A stretch of 64,000 bases of DNA from Flavobacterium sp. UMI-01 (GTDB lineage: Bacteria; Bacteroidota; Bacteroidia; Flavobacteriales; Flavobacteriaceae), in assembly GCF_019656315.1 (NCBI RefSeq), contig NZ_BPLU01000006.1, positions 1 to 64,000 on the forward strand, written 5' to 3'. The translations under genes were made by a program, and so were the position numbers. The notes under the pieces were generated by a model. It had not been told where the DNA came from and ran no database searches. It was given only the letters and a program-made list of their open reading frames with translations. This document shows, in pieces, positions 11,021-19,189 of this stretch (position 1 is its first letter; every line of letters begins with the position of its first letter).

Positions 11021-11066
11021 AAAGAGGAGCCTGTTTATTCCACAACAAGCTCCTCTTTGTATTTTA
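11021..11066 (+). terminator. terminator of panCD
   Basis: A perfect 10-bp stem (AAAGAGGAGC / GCTCCTCTTT) with an 18-base loop, followed by TTTGTATTTT. The loop is long for an intrinsic terminator, but the position fits. Confidence 0.65.
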
Positions 11067-11144
11067 CATCACCTTTGTGAACAAATAACTGTCCTACCAT
11101 CAATTAAATTACAATATAGAAAGCTTCTAATGGCATATTTATAT

Positions 11145-11152
11145 TATTTTTG
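11145..11152 (+). promoter_or_regulatory. -7 box of radA
   Basis: TATTTTTG fits the TAnnTTTG consensus and ends 28 bases before the radA start codon. No clear -33 TTG was found at the standard spacing. Confidence 0.45.
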
Positions 11153-11180
11153 AACACAACAAATGATTTAACAGAAAGCT

Positions 11181-12542
11181 ATGTCAAAAGTAAAAACAAC
11201 TTTTTTTTGTCAAAACTGCGGTACTCAATTTGCAAAATGGCAAGGTCAATGCAATTCTTGCAAAGAGTGGAACACCATAGCCGAAGAAATCATTCAAAAA
11301 CAAGAAAAGGTCGCTTGGAAAACCGAAAGTTCCCCAAACAATCGGGCATCCAAACCTTTAAAAATAAAAGAAATTGATTCGACGCAGGAAGTACGAATGA
11401 ATACTACTGACTCCGAATTAAATCGCGTTCTAGGAGGTGGATTAGTACCCGGCTCCTTGACTCTGTTGGGAGGCGAACCCGGCATTGGAAAAAGCACTTT
11501 ATTACTTCAAATTTCCCTAAAATTACCTTACAAAACCTTATATGTTTCTGGTGAAGAAAGCCAAAAACAAATCAAAATGCGAGCAGAACGCATCACGGAT
11601 GCTAGTGATAACTGCTACATACTTACAGAAACCAAAACTCAAAATATTTTCAAACAAATTGAAGCTATTGAACCTGAAATCGTTATTATCGATTCTATTC
11701 AAACCCTTCATACGGATTATATCGAATCCACCGCTGGCAGTATTTCACAAATTCGGGAAACCACTGCTGAACTCATCAAGTTTGCTAAAGAATCCAATAT
11801 TCCAGTGATCCTTATTGGTCACATTACCAAAGACGGAAACATTGCAGGTCCAAAAATCTTGGAACACATGGTTGATACCGTGCTTCAATTTGAAGGCGAT
11901 CGCAATCATGTGTATCGCATTTTGCGTTCGTTAAAAAACCGTTTTGGTTCTACAGCCGAAATTGGAATTTACGAAATGCTCGGCAGTGGCTTAAGAGAAG
12001 TATCCAACCCATCCGAAATATTAATTTCGCACAAAGACGAAGAATTATCAGGAACTGCTATTGCCACCACACTCGAAGGCATGCGCCCCTTGATGATTGA
12101 AATTCAATCCCTTGTTAGTACAGCAGTGTATGGCACACCGCAACGAAGCACTACAGGCTATAATGCCAAACGGTTGAACATGATTCTGGCCGTTCTGGAA
12201 AAAAGAGCTGGTTTTAGGCTTGGTGCCAAAGACGTATTCCTAAACGTAACAGGCGGTATCTCGGTTGATGATCCCGCTATTGATTTAGCAGTAGTAGCTG
12301 CGATTTTATCTTCTAACGAAGACATTCCTATTGACAAAGGGTTTTGTTTTGCAGGCGAGGTAGGCCTCTCTGGCGAAATACGACCAGTAAACCGTATTGA
12401 CCAAAGAATTCAAGAAGCTGAGAAATTAGGTTTTTCGACTATTTTTGTATCCAAATACAGTAAAGTAGCGCTGAAAAACACGGGAATCAAAATCCAAATG
12501 GTCGCCAAAATTGAAGATGTAGCCAGTATGTTATTTGGGTAG
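11181..12542 (+). CDS. radA: DNA repair protein RadA
   Basis: RecA-like ATPase and branch-migration helicase that processes recombination intermediates. The 453 residues show, in order, an N-terminal C4 zinc finger (Cys10, Cys13, Cys24, Cys27), the Walker A motif GEPGIGKS at about 98-105, a Walker B IVIIDSIQTL, and the family hallmark LKNRFGSTAEIG. A Lon-protease-like C-terminal domain (from about 290) contains FLNVTGGISVDDPAIDLAV. Monocistronic between the panCD terminator and the transposon at 12624. Confidence 0.97.
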   Translation: MSKVKTTFFCQNCGTQFAKWQGQCNSCKEWNTIAEEIIQKQEKVAWKTESSPNNRASKPLKIKEIDSTQEVRMNTTDSELNRVLGGGLVPGSLTLLGGEPGIGKSTLLLQISLKLPYKTLYVSGEESQKQIKMRAERITDASDNCYILTETKTQNIFKQIEAIEPEIVIIDSIQTLHTDYIESTAGSISQIRETTAELIKFAKESNIPVILIGHITKDGNIAGPKILEHMVDTVLQFEGDRNHVYRILRSLKNRFGSTAEIGIYEMLGSGLREVSNPSEILISHKDEELSGTAIATTLEGMRPLMIEIQSLVSTAVYGTPQRSTTGYNAKRLNMILAVLEKRAGFRLGAKDVFLNVTGGISVDDPAIDLAVVAAILSSNEDIPIDKGFCFAGEVGLSGEIRPVNRIDQRIQEAEKLGFSTIFVSKYSKVALKNTGIKIQMVAKIEDVASMLFG

Positions 12543-12712
12543 TAAAATCATTCGTTCTTTTTTTTCTTTTGAAAGGAAAGAAGCAAAAAAACTTCTTCCC
12601 CTTCGCAAGACTACTTTGTGTTCCCTGATGGCGCACATTTGTATTTTGTAACCACTAAAGTTAGCGCAGGTATTTACCTGTGCCCACAAAGATTGGAAAA
12701 CACAATATTACT

Positions 12713-13267
12713 TCAAAACAAATCTAATACAATTACATCTAAATCATTATCTAAACTAGCATAATTTCTAGCAGAGCTAAAATAATGATCTTCGGGCAAT
12801 GTTACAATTCTATCTTTCACAGGATTATTGTGGATATAATCTATTTTTTGACGTATAAATTTATTGCTATAAATATGTTCTGCATGATAGCCATTTTGCC
12901 ATACTTTTTAGTTTTGTTTATTTTTTAAATGTTCACATGACTTGCCAAAATATTCCAACATCCATTCTCTTCTGCTCTCCGGCTCTTCTACAATTATTTG
13001 TATGATTTTCTTAGAAGTAAATCGTTTAAAGTCTCGCATTACATCTGCCAAAATAAAACCCTCTGTTGCTTTGCAAAGTATGTGTATGTGACTGCTCATA
13101 ATGCAATAGGCATAAATTTCTAACCCTTTGTTTACTTGGCAATACTGCAAGGCTTTTATAATGTTATTTTTTTGATTTAACCTTGTAAATACATCTATCC
13201 AGCCTACTGTTGTTATAGTTACAAAATAGGCTTCATCTGCAATAGTTGCTTTGTACTTTGTTGACAT
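12713..13267 (-). pseudogene. REP-associated (Y1/TnpREP-like) transposase, interrupted by a stop codon
   Basis: The frame starts MSTKYKATIADEAYFVTITTVGW and shows the Y1 HUH-type features: the HxH motif in CIMSSHIHILCKA and, later, WQNGYHAEHIYSN and IDYIHNNPVKDRIV, ending YASLDNDLDVIVLDLF. An in-frame TAA at 12908-12910 splits it after EHLKNKQN. Reading through restores the whole C-terminal part in the same frame, and remembered relatives have a tyrosine codon there, so a single base change explains it. The true start is probably the ATG at 13267 rather than one seven codons upstream. Such enzymes mobilise REP hairpins in single-stranded form. Suppression of the stop is possible but unlikely. 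Confidence 0.8.
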
Positions 13268-13286
13268 TTTTAATTTAAAATTAAAC

Positions 13287-13322
13287 AAAAAAGTTGTAGC
13301 TTTTTACAACTACAACTTTTTT
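13287..13322. repeat. hairpin shared by both inverted-repeat elements
   Basis: A perfect 13-bp stem (AAAAAAGTTGTAG / CTACAACTTTTTT) with a 10-base loop lies 19 bases before the transposase start. The same hairpin recurs in the 235-bp element near 14650-14690. It could act as a transposition hairpin or a terminator. Confidence 0.7.
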
Positions 13323-13414
13323 TATTTAAAATATCTGCTCACTGTTGAGGGCACAGGCAAATGCCTGCGCTAACGAAGAACCTTTGTAGACAAGTTTGCG
13401 CCATCGGGCTAAAA

Positions 13415-14011
13415 TTAATTATCAATATCAATCTTTTTCCCACTATCATCTACAAAATAAGTAAACCTTTTACTATCTGAATATTTTACAGATATTTTAC
13501 AAGTTTTGTCGAATAACTTACTATAAAAGCCACTACTGTAATCTATTGATTCATTCGGCATTAAAACAACACAATCCCTGATTATATTTTCTATAATAAA
13601 ATCTTTATCGTTTTTGTATAAAGTATTTGAAGCAAAATTTTTATTATAAAGCTTATTGGCAAACTTGAGTTTTAAAGAATTTATTTTTTCTTGATTCTCT
13701 TTTTGCTCTTTGCAAAATATCGTATTTCTAATAATTGGTTTCACAAATGGCGTCCCAATTGTTGACGGTTTTTCCTCTTTGATAATAGACTTTCCTTTTA
13801 TCACTGTTACAACAATATTTTGCTTCGATAAATATATTGTATCTTGACTATTATTTGTTATTTCAAATTCCAAAGTAGGAAAATCAGAACGGTACACATC
13901 GCTTCTAAAGCCTAAATATGTTATTTTTATTTTATTATTCAATTGTTTGTCAATAAATGTATTACTCAATAAAAGCAAACTAAAAACGCCAACATAAAAA
14001 ACTTTTTTCAT
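13415..14011 (-). CDS. secreted protein of unknown function, putative immunity partner of the zinc-peptidase tip
   Basis: The 198 residues start with a signal peptide (KKVFYVGVFSLLLLSNTF) with no lipobox cysteine at the usual place, so a periplasmic protein is likely. The remainder (YLGFRSDVYRSDFPTLEFEITNNSQDTIYLSKQN) looks like a beta-sandwich. I do not recognise a family. The gene begins 11 bases after the Rhs tip at 14023 and ends 6 bases before the mobile element. In polymorphic toxin systems the gene right after a tip normally encodes its immunity protein. The assignment is by position only. Confidence 0.55.
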   Translation of the reverse strand: MKKVFYVGVFSLLLLSNTFIDKQLNNKIKITYLGFRSDVYRSDFPTLEFEITNNSQDTIYLSKQNIVVTVIKGKSIIKEEKPSTIGTPFVKPIIRNTIFCKEQKENQEKINSLKLKFANKLYNKNFASNTLYKNDKDFIIENIIRDCVVLMPNESIDYSSGFYSKLFDKTCKISVKYSDSKRFTYFVDDSGKKIDIDN

Positions 14012-14022
14012 AATATTTTGTT

Positions 14023-14547
14023 TTAAAATCCCGGTATATTTTGATAATTATAACTTTTTAGACCTTTTGTATAACCAGATTGATAACTTCTATATTGCTG
14101 AGTCATACTGCTGTCAAACTTGTTTTTTAATGAAAAATCAATTGAATATTGATATGCGGAAAATTCCGAATAAGAAGAATTATAATTACTTCCGAATTTC
14201 ATATGTTGATATGAATGTACAAATTCGTGTCCAATCGTACTTTCTAAAAACATTGATGGATAACTTGCAAAAGTATCTGAAATATAAATACTGTTTCCTC
14301 CTATTGTTACACCACCTACTGCTTGTTTTCCAACATATATTAATTCGTCTTTAGAATTGTATTTGGCAAGTCCGCCATCTGTTGCTATCCCTTTTTTAGG
14401 CATTTGACTGCCCCATTTAAGAGATTTTACATTATATTTAGTTTTATAATCTGCTCCAAATTTCTCTTTTGCATATGCGTCAAGATCTTGTTTTTCCTGC
14501 ATTTTATGCATTGCGTGATTCAGTCCACTAACTACCCGATGGCGCAC
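14023..14547 (-). CDS. displaced Rhs C-terminal tip with HExxH metallopeptidase motif
   Basis: A 174-codon frame from a GTG at 14547 that lies inside the terminal repeat of the adjacent element. Residues 5-14 read VVSGLNHAMH, the same joint as in the Rhs protein at 15464 (its residues 344-353), after which the sequences diverge. The variable part has HEFVH (107-111) and a downstream Glu in YSEFSAY (about 128), a zincin signature; no signal peptide is present. This is the toxin end of an Rhs protein without its core, a silent or orphan tip that could be expressed only after recombination with a full core, or from the internal ATG at 14511. A partner gene follows 11 bases downstream. Confidence 0.7.
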   Translation of the reverse strand: MRHRVVSGLNHAMHKMQEKQDLDAYAKEKFGADYKTKYNVKSLKWGSQMPKKGIATDGGLAKYNSKDELIYVGKQAVGGVTIGGNSIYISDTFASYPSMFLESTIGHEFVHSYQHMKFGSNYNSSYSEFSAYQYSIDFSLKNKFDSSMTQQYRSYQSGYTKGLKSYNYQNIPGF

Positions 14548-14769
14548 ACTTACATTACGTAACCACTAAAGTTAGCGCAGGCATTTACCTGTGCCCCCAA
14601 AGATTGACAAAACAAATATATAACTCTAGTTTTTTAACTTTAAAATTAAACAAAAAAGTTGTAGCTTTTTACAACTACAACTTTTTTTATTTAAAATGCT
14701 CACTGTTGCGGGCACAGGCAAATGCCTGCGCTAACGAAGAACCTTTGTAGACAAGTTTGCGCCATCGGG
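14535..14769 (-). mobile_element. 235-bp non-autonomous inverted-repeat element (MITE-like)
   Basis: It is bounded by a perfect 12-bp terminal inverted repeat, CCCGATGGCGCA (14535-14546) and TGCGCCATCGGG (14758-14769). A 26-bp inner inverted repeat with one mismatch lies at 14571-14596 and 14710-14735. A hairpin and about 120 bases of the right part are nearly identical to the 785-bp element at 12624 (one 4-base indel and scattered changes). It has no coding capacity. Its left end abuts the Rhs tip fragment and its right end lies 9 bases after the CPBP stop codon. It is most simply an internal-deletion derivative mobilised in trans. Confidence 0.75.
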
Positions 14770-14778
14770 GGTATGACT

Positions 14779-15453
14779 TTAGTTATTTTTATCATCTGAC
14801 TTCTTAAATAATAATTTAAACAAATAAATTATCACTAAAAAAACTATTATAATCGTTTTGACTTTAATTTTAGCTTCTGTATTAGAATAGCAGGCAATAA
14901 TGTGGGGTAATCCATAAATAAAAAAAAGATTACTTAATAAATGCACCATATAAGTATTTAATATTGATTTTGTTTTTATATATAAAAATGAAAGGGTTAT
15001 ACTTCCCAAAAAAGCAAAAATAAGATCAGCTCCTGAAAAATAATGTAATACTGTAAAACCTAAAGAAATAAAAATTACAGAAAACCATTTATTTTTAGTC
15101 GTTAAAAAATAACTTAACCAATAACCTCTAAAAATCACTTCCTCTGTAAAGGATTTCAAAAATATTGACATAATAAAATACAAATCAATATAACGAGTGT
15201 TTTCTACAGATCCTTTCGGAATAGCCAAATTGATTGTAATTGACAATAAAACTAATATTAAAAGAGAGTAAGAATTATTAATATTAGCTTTATAACAAAA
15301 CACTAGTTCTTTTCTTTTCTTTAATATCAATATTACAGCTAGCACAATATCAAACAATAGAGTAAATAGCCCTCTTAAAGAAAAGAAAAAATCAACAAAC
15401 CCTATTGCGATACAAATAATGATGTATAAACAAAACTTTAATTCTTTATTCAT
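14779..15453 (-). CDS. CPBP-family intramembrane metalloprotease, putative immunity protein of the Rhs tip
   Basis: The 224-residue integral membrane protein has six to eight hydrophobic segments and the CPBP/CAAX-protease signature: EExxxR in KSFTEEVIFRGYWLSYF, a histidine in FTVLHYFSG, and a final H-x3-N in VHLLSNLFF. Family members cleave prenylated or signal peptides inside the membrane, and several act as self-immunity proteins for bacteriocins. Here it starts 10 bases after the stop of the Rhs toxin tip, the standard place for an immunity gene. The immunity role is inference from position; a general membrane protease is the alternative. Confidence 0.75.
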   Translation of the reverse strand: MNKELKFCLYIIICIAIGFVDFFFSLRGLFTLLFDIVLAVILILKKRKELVFCYKANINNSYSLLILVLLSITINLAIPKGSVENTRYIDLYFIMSIFLKSFTEEVIFRGYWLSYFLTTKNKWFSVIFISLGFTVLHYFSGADLIFAFLGSITLSFLYIKTKSILNTYMVHLLSNLFFIYGLPHIIACYSNTEAKIKVKTIIIVFLVIIYLFKLLFKKSDDKNN

Positions 15454-15463
15454 TTTTCTTCAA

Positions 15464-17002
15464 TTAGTAATGTCTATGCTGCATAATATCAAATCTACTA
15501 GAGTGATACTGCACGCTTTGTTGATTATTGAACATCGAAGGTGTTTGAACAGTCGCTGGTTTTTGAAAATAATAACGTATTAAAGTTTCCTTACACTCCA
15601 TTATTCTTTGGTTTTGTTTGACTAAATAATTTGAATCTGGAGCATGTGCTGTCTGAGATGATAATAATTCACTTCCCAATCCCCATATTTTTCCAGCTCT
15701 AGGAGATAAATATTCAATAATTCTGCTTTGCACCTCTGAAGTTACTTGATCCTGTGCGTAATCTATAACCGTTTTATCATTTTCTATATATTTTGAACTT
15801 AATGCTTCTTTGCCACCCATAGCCACTCCTTTATGAGTCAATTCAAAAGGATTTGCATCTAAAAAGGATTTCACTTCTCTCCAATCATATCCATATTCAC
15901 TAGCAATTCTTTTTGCCAATTGTTTATTTGGATCCTCTATCTGATGCATTGCGTGATTCAGCCCACTAACAACCAAGCCTGTAACAGCCCCCTGCCAGAA
16001 ATTACCTCCTGTTAATCTAGCACCAACTCCTCCTGAAACCGTTCCAAAAGCAATCATTCCAGCTCCTGATTTTGCAAAACTACCTGCTCCATGGTAATTA
16101 CTTGTTGCTCCTCCTCCTTGCCAAGCACTGGAAGCAATACTACTCAATGCTCCCGCTGCAAAACCACTCCAGAACTTGCCTCCTGAAATAGCTGTCATGC
16201 CTCCTTGAAAAGTTCCATGTGCCAACGCTTGAAATGCAGCTTTAGAATAGAAATTCGTAAACATACTCTCAGCTCCACAACCTATACCATAAGTTACTGC
16301 CGCACTAGCTGCTCCTATAAACATAGATTTTACCAAACCTCCTACAGTAAATGGTACATCAGTCAGTAAGGCAGTCAAAGTATAAGTCGCGCCAGCAATT
16401 AATGTACCTATAATGATAGCCTCTACTAGTAACTCCCCACTAGGGTCAGTGTACATTAATGGGTTATTAAGAACGTAAGCGTAACGGTTGTAATTTTGGG
16501 TATTCTCTGGTTGCTGGATAAAATTATCCGGCATCAAGAACGAACGTAAAATAGGATCATACAAACGCCCATTCATGTGTATGAGTCCAACTTCAGCTAA
16601 ATGCTCATGACCGGTGTAGCCTCTATCCAATAACATCAGCCCTCCAGCTGTACCGTCAGTAGGCAAGGTTATAGCCGCTCCATTTTGCTGTAATTTAGCT
16701 AAATTCCCCCAAGCATCAAACAGTCTTCTTTCTATAGCCGCTCCAGTTTCGTCTGAAATGGCTATGATACTCCCCAAATAATCTCTGTGAAGATAATATT
16801 TTTTATCGACAACAGCCCCTGTGGCTATGGTTTTTATTTTCTCCACATACAAAGGCGCATCGTAGGCATCTCCGCCGATATAGGTTATAAACTCAACAGC
16901 TCTAGTGGTGCTATTATGTTTTATCTCCATACTACCATCGGCACTGTAGTATTTACGTAAGGGTCGTAATGATTTATCATTAGCGAGATTACCGTAGAAC
17001 AT
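15464..17002 (-). CDS. Rhs-core protein with C-terminal toxin tip, N-terminally truncated
   Basis: The 512 residues hold the end of an Rhs/YD-repeat shell: RPLRKYYSADGSMEIK, YYLHRDYLGSIIAISDETG, RRLFDAWGN, LDRGYTGHEHL, then the core-closing IHMNGRLYDPILRSFLMPDN and NRYAYVLNNPLMYTDPSGE (to residue 190). A glycine/alanine-rich linker runs to VVSGLNHAMH (344-353), then a 159-residue variable tip of no family I recognise. Rhs proteins usually exceed 1000 residues. The frame continues only seven codons upstream of the ATG (NHYGRST) to a TAA at 17024-17026, so the signal and most of the shell are missing. It is probably a remnant or a storage copy. A CPBP gene follows after 10 bases. Confidence 0.75.
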   Translation of the reverse strand: MFYGNLANDKSLRPLRKYYSADGSMEIKHNSTTRAVEFITYIGGDAYDAPLYVEKIKTIATGAVVDKKYYLHRDYLGSIIAISDETGAAIERRLFDAWGNLAKLQQNGAAITLPTDGTAGGLMLLDRGYTGHEHLAEVGLIHMNGRLYDPILRSFLMPDNFIQQPENTQNYNRYAYVLNNPLMYTDPSGELLVEAIIIGTLIAGATYTLTALLTDVPFTVGGLVKSMFIGAASAAVTYGIGCGAESMFTNFYSKAAFQALAHGTFQGGMTAISGGKFWSGFAAGALSSIASSAWQGGGATSNYHGAGSFAKSGAGMIAFGTVSGGVGARLTGGNFWQGAVTGLVVSGLNHAMHQIEDPNKQLAKRIASEYGYDWREVKSFLDANPFELTHKGVAMGGKEALSSKYIENDKTVIDYAQDQVTSEVQSRIIEYLSPRAGKIWGLGSELLSSQTAHAPDSNYLVKQNQRIMECKETLIRYYFQKPATVQTPSMFNNQQSVQYHSSRFDIMQHRHY

Positions 17003-17142
17003 TGTACTACGACCGTAGTGATTTTATTAACAGTAATATATGAGTAAACTATTTAATACAACTAAATAATTAATCTTCTCGCGAACACCTAATTACACAA
17101 AAAAGTTATTATTTTAGCTTACTGCAAAATATTAGCCCGTTC

Positions 17143-19128
17143 ATGAGAACACAAAAACAAAAGATTTTTTTATTTTTCAAAATAGCCACAGCTTTTATTA
17201 TTCTGGTTATCATAGGCCTTTTTAGTTTTAGAAATACCTTATTGGAACAACTCTTAACGCGTACGACTTCCAAAGCCAATTACCAATACGATTGCAATTT
17301 CACCATAAAAGAAGCCACTTTTGATGGATTGTCTAGTGTAAAATTTTCCAATGTCGTTTTAGCTCCCAAACATGCGGACACGCTATTCAAAATTCAAGAA
17401 ATAGAGACTACCATCAATTTTTGGAATTTGTTAGTAGGCGATCTTCAACTGGGTACGCTCAAAATAAACAATGGCTATGTTCAATTGACTCAAAAAGGAA
17501 AGATTAAAAACTTTGCCGCTTTTATAAAAAAAGACAGCACAGAAACCCTTAGCGACGAAAAACTAAATTATGCCTCTTTTGCCCACAAAACCATTTCAAA
17601 ACTTTTGAATCTGGTGCCTACTGATATGAATATCGAAAATTTAGTATTCAAGCTTGACGACAATGGAAAAAAGGCTAAAATTGACATCAAAAAACTGGTT
17701 CTTATTCGCAAAAATCTTGAAACAGCCATTCATGTACAAACCAATACTTTCTCGCAACGATGGAAAATCAAAGGATTGGCTGACCCAAGAAACAAACAAG
17801 CTGACCTACACTTTTTCAATATGGATGCAGGTCCCATAAGATTGCCTTATTTTGACGAACGTTACCATCTCGTTTCTACTTTTGACTCCATCAGACTCAA
17901 CATTGATAATATTAATAAAAGTAGTGGTGAATTTCATTTGGATGGTTTTGCGTCCATTAGCAATTTAAAAATCAATCATCCTAAAATAGCGCGTAAAGAT
18001 GTAATTATAAAAAAAGCTCGTTTTGACTATCGTTTTCTTTTAGGAGCCGATTTTATTTCGATAGACAGCAGCTCGACAGTTCAATTGAACAAAATAAAAC
18101 TACACCCTTATCTTTCCTATTCTACCGAAGAAGACACTTTGTATCGTCTTAAAGTTGTCCTCCCAAAAATGAAAGCCCAAGACTTCATCACTTCGCTTCC
18201 TGAAGGGCTATTTACCCATTTTGAAGGAATGGAAACTACGGGTTATTTTGATTATAAATTGAATTTTAAATTCAACAAAAACAAACCCAATCAACTTGTT
18301 TTTGACAGTAATATCAAAAAAGACAACCTGCGCATTCTCAAATACGGCGAAGCCAACCTTAGCAAAATCAATGGCGAATTCACCTATCGAGCCATAATCA
18401 ACGACGTACCGCAACGACCCATTTTTGTTGGCGCAGCTAATCCTTATTTCACTCCGCTGGATCAAATAGCTCCTTTTTTACAAAAATGTGTATTGACCTC
18501 AGAAGACCCTTCTTTTTTTAACCACCGAGGTTTTATCAATGAAGCATTTAGACAATCTATTGCCAAAAACATTAAAACCAAAAAATTTGCTCGTGGTGCC
18601 AGTACGATTAGCATGCAACTCGTAAAAAATGTATTCTTAACCAGAGAAAAAACATTGTCCAGAAAACTCGAAGAAATCTTGTTAGTGTATTTATTAGAAA
18701 ACAACCGAATTGCCTCCAAAGAACGCATGCTGGAAGTTTATTTTAATATTATCGAATGGGGTCCTGATGTGTACGGAATAGGCGAAGCTAGTGAGTATTA
18801 TTTTCAAAAAAAGCCAATTGACTTAACCTTAAACGAATGCTTATATTTGGCGCGAATTATTCCAAGTCCCAAGAAATTCATGTACCATTTCAACACCGAA
18901 GGCAATTTAAAAGATACTTCCAAAAAAGTGGCTGATTATATAACGAATATCATGATGAAAAGAGGGCTTTTGACTTTGGACGACACTATTTACAAATCGC
19001 AACCCGTAATCATTTCGGGTCGTGCGCGTTCGTTACTCAAAATCACGGTCAAGGATTCGACCAAAACCGACTCTTTATACATTCCTAAACTTGCTCCTAT
19101 GCCAGTTGTCCCTACACCAAAAAAATAA
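17143..19128 (+). CDS. AsmA-like / GT51 transglycosylase-domain envelope protein
   Basis: The 661-residue inner-membrane protein has one N-terminal transmembrane helix (about 10-28) and a long AsmA-like beta-rich region (about 40-420). A C-terminal GT51 peptidoglycan glycosyltransferase-type domain follows, with motifs EDPSFFNHRG (catalytic-type Glu454), GASTISMQLVKN (485-496), RKLEE and an ILExYLN-like MLEVYFNIIEWG. GT51 enzymes polymerise lipid II. No penicillin-binding transpeptidase domain follows, as in monofunctional MtgA, but the big AsmA-like domain between membrane and catalytic part is unusual. Monocistronic, with a terminator hairpin just after the stop. Confidence 0.8.
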   Translation: MRTQKQKIFLFFKIATAFIILVIIGLFSFRNTLLEQLLTRTTSKANYQYDCNFTIKEATFDGLSSVKFSNVVLAPKHADTLFKIQEIETTINFWNLLVGDLQLGTLKINNGYVQLTQKGKIKNFAAFIKKDSTETLSDEKLNYASFAHKTISKLLNLVPTDMNIENLVFKLDDNGKKAKIDIKKLVLIRKNLETAIHVQTNTFSQRWKIKGLADPRNKQADLHFFNMDAGPIRLPYFDERYHLVSTFDSIRLNIDNINKSSGEFHLDGFASISNLKINHPKIARKDVIIKKARFDYRFLLGADFISIDSSSTVQLNKIKLHPYLSYSTEEDTLYRLKVVLPKMKAQDFITSLPEGLFTHFEGMETTGYFDYKLNFKFNKNKPNQLVFDSNIKKDNLRILKYGEANLSKINGEFTYRAIINDVPQRPIFVGAANPYFTPLDQIAPFLQKCVLTSEDPSFFNHRGFINEAFRQSIAKNIKTKKFARGASTISMQLVKNVFLTREKTLSRKLEEILLVYLLENNRIASKERMLEVYFNIIEWGPDVYGIGEASEYYFQKKPIDLTLNECLYLARIIPSPKKFMYHFNTEGNLKDTSKKVADYITNIMMKRGLLTLDDTIYKSQPVIISGRARSLLKITVKDSTKTDSLYIPKLAPMPVVPTPKK

Positions 19129-19160
19129 CCGTTTCTAGAAAACTAAAAACGGCTATTTTT
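19127..19160 (+). terminator. terminator of the GT51 gene
   Basis: A CCGTTT / AAACGG stem with a 12-base loop overlaps the stop codon region and is followed by CTATTTTT. Confidence 0.6.
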
Positions 19161-19189
19161 AAAAGAAGTGATTTAAGTCCAAATTTAAA

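Larger units (their letters stand above)
12624..13408 (-). mobile_element. 785-bp inverted-repeat element carrying a broken REP-type transposase
   Basis: The ends are CCTGATGGCGCA (12624-12635) and TGCGCCATCGGG (13397-13408), a 12-bp terminal inverted repeat with one mismatch. Inside lie a second inverted pair of 26 bp (12660-12685 and 13349-13374, two mismatches) and a perfect hairpin next to the transposase start (13287-13322, AAAAAAGTTGTAG arms). The transposase gene fills the middle. Its right part is almost identical to the small element at 14535, so the two are recent relatives. Its right end lies 6 bases after the stop codon of the gene at 13415. The mechanism is inferred; Y1 elements usually use hairpins rather than long terminal repeats. 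Confidence 0.75.

Noticed and set aside
12543-12623. A small gene between radA and the 785-bp element
   Set aside because: T-rich and purine-rich low-complexity sequence, with no frame of useful length.
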